Below, piece by piece: positions 60,835 through 64,000 of a stretch of 64,000 nucleotides of DNA. Position 1 is the stretch's first letter, and each line of letters opens with the position of its first letter. A model generated the notes under the pieces. That model saw nothing but the letters and a program-made list of their open reading frames with translations, did not search any database and had not been told where the DNA came from. The position numbers and the translations under genes were made by a program. This stretch comes from a virus, in the IMG/VR virus record IMGVR_UViG_3300031951_000034, positions 62,001 through 126,000 of that record; one strand, written 5' to 3'.

Positions 60835-61414
60835 ACAAGTTGCAAGCACAGAAGAAATTGATGAATTTCAGGTGTGCGACAACGAATACAGCTTTATTGA
60901 TCCATTATTTCAAAAATACATAACAAGAATCAGAAAACACAAACCACAGCTTAATGCATATATGTCCATGGCAGACATTGGACTTGTTAAGCTTGCTGCT
61001 GGTCTAAGTTCTCATTCGGCCTCTCTCCTTAACCAATTTTGGATTGGAGAATATATAGATGAAGGCTCATTAAACCAGGAGGATATAATCTCAGGGGTTT
61101 CAATGGTCATTCACGACATTCACAAAATCTTTGAGGTGCTGGAAATAGAGTCGCTAGTTAAGTGTGGAGACATACCACAAACTATATCTCTAGACTTTGA
61201 GTACGATGAGGTAAAATATTTAGTACAGTTATTGGGGTGTGCCTCACTATTAAACGTAATATCTGGTGATATTCTATCTCAAATATGCGATGATTCTATT
61301 GAGGTTGATTGTGCACAGGTAGTAAAAAGTTGCTCCATGTGTTTAGCGATTTGCTCTACAATACTTGACTATTGTGGAGTTTGCTTTAAAGATGTGATAG
61401 CGAAAAAAGTTTAA
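60818..61414 (+). CDS. hypothetical protein, 198 aa
   Basis: ATG 60818 preferred (60779 is in frame but lies in the previous gene). An alpha-helical protein with a cluster of Cys (VDCAQVVKSCSMCLAIC) near the end. Unknown. Confidence 0.5.
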   Translation: MTTKTEQVASTEEIDEFQVCDNEYSFIDPLFQKYITRIRKHKPQLNAYMSMADIGLVKLAAGLSSHSASLLNQFWIGEYIDEGSLNQEDIISGVSMVIHDIHKIFEVLEIESLVKCGDIPQTISLDFEYDEVKYLVQLLGCASLLNVISGDILSQICDDSIEVDCAQVVKSCSMCLAICSTILDYCGVCFKDVIAKKV

Positions 61415-61424
61415 AACAAGAAAA

Positions 61425-61460
61425 ATTATGGCCGTGAGACTAAACCCTCACGGCCATAAT
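61425..61460 (+). terminator. terminator-like hairpin
   Basis: A perfect 14-bp stem ATTATGGCCGTGAG / CTCACGGCCATAAT (61425-61438, 61447-61460) with loop ACTAAACC. The downstream T run is weak. Confidence 0.6.
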
Positions 61461-61479
61461 CTATCTAATTATTTTATAA

Positions 61480-61553
61480 GTGCCCATAGCTCAATTGGAT
61501 AGAGCAACGCTCTTCTAAAGCGTAGGTTGCTGGTTCGATCCCAGCTGGGCACG
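61480..61553 (+). tRNA. tRNA-Arg (UCU)
   Basis: 74 nt. Acceptor GTGCCCA / TGGGCAC, anticodon arm ACGCT-CTTCTAA-AGCGT (UCU), T arm GCTGG-TTCGATC-CCAGC, discriminator G. No encoded CCA. Confidence 0.95.
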
Positions 61554-61593
61554 TTTCCTTGACTGAACAACAATAAATATATCTAATAGTAAT

Positions 61594-61791
61594 ATGAGCA
61601 ATAAAATGATTCCACCAAGCATAGTTAAGATAGAGGATGACGTAGACGAAATTATGAGACAGGCTAACGAGAAGATAAGTTCTCTTAATACACTAAAAGA
61701 TATGGACAATATTATCAAAAACGTTATTCCAAAGATCTCTGGCGACTCCCCCATAAGGAAGCAGTTAGAGTTGTTTATAAATAAAAAATAG
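61594..61791 (+). CDS. hypothetical protein, 65 aa
   Basis: A small helical protein with IEDDVDEIMRQANEKI and a PIRKQLELFINKK end. Not recognised. Confidence 0.5.
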   Translation: MSNKMIPPSIVKIEDDVDEIMRQANEKISSLNTLKDMDNIIKNVIPKISGDSPIRKQLELFINKK

Positions 61792-61859
61792 CTTTTTTTT
61801 AGCTACCAGCTAAAATATAATTTAATCCTGTTATCATAAAGGCAACCATTTAAAAAGAT

Positions 61860-62165
61860 ATGCTCAAATACAGTATTTATTTATCCTTTGTAGTTATTTT
61901 TAGTTTAGGAGCATTGGCACAAGAGACGGCAACAACAAGATATACACTAGACTCAAATGATTCTTTTACTTCGCTATTCTTCAATAATAGCAATACGTCT
62001 TTATTGTATAATGCCTTAAACATGTCTCAGTATTTGAAGTTTAGTTCACCTCCATTGACTCCAACTAGTACTGGTGTAACTGGACAGATAGCCTATCAAG
62101 ATAACTTTTTGTATATTTGTATTAATACAAATAACTGGAGAAGAATAAGAATGGGAACCTGGTAA
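61860..62165 (+). CDS. secreted or virion-associated protein, 101 aa
   Basis: A signal peptide (residues 1-20) with cleavage likely after ALA in LGALAQE. The mature part has Gly/Thr-rich and beta segments ending in the fibre-like NNWRRIRMGTW motif. Likely exported or part of a tail fibre structure. Its stop overlaps the next gene by one base. Confidence 0.55.
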   Translation: MLKYSIYLSFVVIFSLGALAQETATTRYTLDSNDSFTSLFFNNSNTSLLYNALNMSQYLKFSSPPLTPTSTGVTGQIAYQDNFLYICINTNNWRRIRMGTW

Positions 62166-62521
62166 TGGCTAATACCGATATAGTTGTATTACAGGAGCAA
62201 TCAGATGGATCATTAAAAGAGGTTCTTTTAACTCCTTCCGTAATAAACGCTCAATATGATGTAATTATAGCTAACACAGCGCCAAGTGTTGCGTCCGTAG
62301 CAGACAATCAGATATGGATAAGAAAAACAGATTTACAGCAATTTTTCTTATATAATGATGGAGACACTAGACAGTGGATTCAGCTTCCTCCAGTTCCACA
62401 TACGCACTCAGAGTTCCCCACATCCGGTTTCGGTTCTATGGCGTCTCAGCAAAAAGAAAGCGTAGACATAACTGGTGGTACAATATCTGGAAGTACTTTA
62501 ATAGACTGTGGTGAATACTAA
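62165..62521 (+). CDS. tail-fibre-like protein, 118 aa
   Basis: Contains IWIRKTDLQQFFLYNDGDTRQWIQLPP and HTHSEFPTSGFGSMASQQ, a set of short motifs typical of phage tail-fibre and collar proteins. Likely a small fibre chain or tip. Confidence 0.6.
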   Translation: MANTDIVVLQEQSDGSLKEVLLTPSVINAQYDVIIANTAPSVASVADNQIWIRKTDLQQFFLYNDGDTRQWIQLPPVPHTHSEFPTSGFGSMASQQKESVDITGGTISGSTLIDCGEY

Positions 62522-62574
62522 TAAATAAAATAACTGACACGCGCAACAAGTAATAATATAATAAATCTACTAAA

Positions 62575-64000
62575 ATGGCTAATAAACCAAAAGTAAAAAT
62601 TAAAAGAGGAACAAACACTCCAACTTCTTTACTAGAAGGGGAGCTTGCTATTGATCTCTCTAACCAGAATTTTTTCGTTGGAAATACTTCTGGGACGCCA
62701 CTTGCTATTGGTGGTTCTGGCACCTTTGCGACAAAAACTTATGTAGATAATGCTATTTCTAGCTCAGGAGGTGGCGGCGGTGGTAGTGGCACTATGTCTT
62801 ACCAAAACGCCAATGATGTTACGATCACTGGTGGAAGTATAAATGGAGCTACAATTGGCGCAAGTAGCGCAATGTCTGGTAAGTTTACTACAATTGATTC
62901 CACTGATAACTTAAATGTTGGTGGAATAGCTACCTTTTCTAATGGGGTAAGAGGCCCATCATCTGGAGGTTTAACCACTTCTCCTATAAATCTCTTGAGC
63001 GATTTATATTCCGTCATGGGCAATACAAAGATTGACCTAAATGGAGGGGGAGCCATACAGGGCCTAGGTGCTCCGGTAAATGATAATGACGCTGCAAGAA
63101 AAAAATATGTAGATGATGCAGTTGCTGGAGCAGGCAGCGGCGGTACAACTGTATACAATACAACAGTACCTGATGCAACATATAGCGTGTCAGTGGGGGG
63201 TGCTCAGCCTGCTCTTGCAAGTTCATGGAAGCAAAAAACAATTGTTCAGGCATTAGACGAGATTTTATTCCCAACTGTTTTAGCGTCTATTGGAACAAAT
63301 AAATCTGTTTCTTTGTCTGTTGATGGCGACACTGGACTTCTTGAGATAGGTAGCTCATATTCTAGAACTCTCACTGCCACTTTTGGCAGAGGAACCATTA
63401 AAGATGGTAGTGGGGCGACAAACTCAAATCCTTTGGTGGGGGCAGCCATAGATTATACATTTACTGGAACTGGAATATCTAGTACAAATCAAACAGGCAA
63501 TACACTTTCTTTTGATTCTACTGTTGTATCTGGAGCTAACAGCTGGGCAGTTACAGTAACTCATGGACAGGGTTCTGGTGCTTATTACGATAATAAAGGA
63601 GCAGCAGGAACAAATTTACTTTCATCCAGAGCCGCTGGAAGTACAAGCGATTCTTCTAGTTCTCCATCAATTACGGGGGTTTATCCTTATTATTATCTGA
63701 AGAGTTCCAGCCCAATTACTGTTTCGCAAATGGTTGAGGCAATAGAAAACGGCACGGCTACCAAGGTTATAGCCACTACAACTGGAACAATAACTATTGA
63801 CCCATATTTATTAAATGCGCAACATTTTGCGGTAGCTTATCCATCAAGTAGCACAGAAAAAACATATTACTATATTGATAACTTAAATAAAGGAGCAATT
63901 ACAATTATTTTTAATCCTGTTTCTGCTCCTCAGAGTGTAGTTACTTCATTGTGGACTCGTAACTACTTGATACATACTACGACTAATGCGCAAACAAGCG
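62575..64000 (+). CDS. tail fibre / adhesin protein (3' truncated)
   Basis: The frame runs to the window end (at least 475 aa). The opening KVKIKRGTNTPTSLLEGELAIDLSNQNFFVGN is that of a tail-fibre chaperone-like repeat domain, followed by Gly-rich linkers, ITGGSINGATIG and AARKKYVDDAV repeats of fibre shafts, then beta-rich Ser/Thr sequence. A host-binding tail fibre is likely. Confidence 0.7.
   Translation, partial: MANKPKVKIKRGTNTPTSLLEGELAIDLSNQNFFVGNTSGTPLAIGGSGTFATKTYVDNAISSSGGGGGGSGTMSYQNANDVTITGGSINGATIGASSAMSGKFTTIDSTDNLNVGGIATFSNGVRGPSSGGLTTSPINLLSDLYSVMGNTKIDLNGGGAIQGLGAPVNDNDAARKKYVDDAVAGAGSGGTTVYNTTVPDATYSVSVGGAQPALASSWKQKTIVQALDEILFPTVLASIGTNKSVSLSVDGDTGLLEIGSSYSRTLTATFGRGTIKDGSGATNSNPLVGAAIDYTFTGTGISSTNQTGNTLSFDSTVVSGANSWAVTVTHGQGSGAYYDNKGAAGTNLLSSRAAGSTSDSSSSPSITGVYPYYYLKSSSPITVSQMVEAIENGTATKVIATTTGTITIDPYLLNAQHFAVAYPSSSTEKTYYYIDNLNKGAITIIFNPVSAPQSVVTSLWTRNYLIHTTTNAQTS

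Noticed and set aside
1-64000. CRISPR array
   Set aside because: No regularly spaced identical direct repeats with unique spacers were seen.
1-64000. Stop-codon recoding as in some megaphages
   Set aside because: TAG, TGA and TAA all end clear genes; for example TAG ends the genes at 3554 and 4841.

Overview
The window is one continuous piece of a large AT-rich tailed-phage genome. Genes are packed almost end to end, usually with ATGA-type or few-base overlaps, and all but the terminase lie on the plus strand. Most starts have no Shine-Dalgarno sequence but A-rich leaders, with one clear exception (AAAGGAG before 17723). This translation style, together with the gene content, points to a large phage of a Bacteroidota-like host. 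The host is inferred. TAA, TAG and TGA all act as stops.

Layout. 2-1808: small hypothetical genes. 1802-3517: terminase large subunit on the minus strand. 3554-6004: small acidic and membrane proteins. 6072-8619: a plastid/cyanobacterial-type AAA ATPase (Ycf46-like) with DUF1257- and DUF2997-like partners. 9471-12147: a DUF3150-like protein and a retron-type reverse transcriptase. 12744-30389: replication and recombination, with SbcD/SbcC (gp47/gp46), a UvsW-type helicase, DnaB-type helicase, Toprim primase, Pol III alpha split into two reading frames, a probable ssDNA-binding protein, a RecA/UvsX recombinase and a RuvC-like resolvase. 30587-36283: unknown genes with hairpin-rich leaders and an AT-hook protein. 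36454-44764: a ubiquitin-like conjugation cassette (beta-grasp Ubl, E2-like, ThiF/E1-like, JAB peptidase) continuing into a degenerate tyrosine-phosphatase-like protein, a macro-domain protein and a possible methyltransferase. 45043-49227: phosphoesterase, FG-GAP propeller and probable virion proteins. 49765-61414: host-takeover and nucleotide metabolism genes (2OG oxygenase, SET domain, RNase H, class I ribonucleotide reductase, ThyX, pyrimidine-dimer glycosylase-like, MazG). 61860-64000: secreted and tail-fibre-like proteins. Three isolated tRNA genes (Leu-UAA, Pro-UGG, Arg-UCU) sit in intergenic gaps.

Two things stand out. First, 20906-21975 is a gene-free, GC-rich block holding three tandem elements of about 300-390 nt. 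Each is closed by its own 8-12 bp terminal stem, opens with the same GGCT-plus-small-hairpin motif and is filled with long nested helices; the first has a pseudoknot. They look like three related large structured RNAs, and I recognise no known family. Second, the Ubl/E2/E1/JAB genes form what looks like a complete phage-borne, PRTRC-like protein-modification and deconjugation pathway, embedded with signalling-type domains (phosphatase-like, macro). A retron-type RT with no adjacent ncRNA and an odd in-frame triple palindrome is a further candidate and might be linked to the structured RNAs, though that link is speculative.
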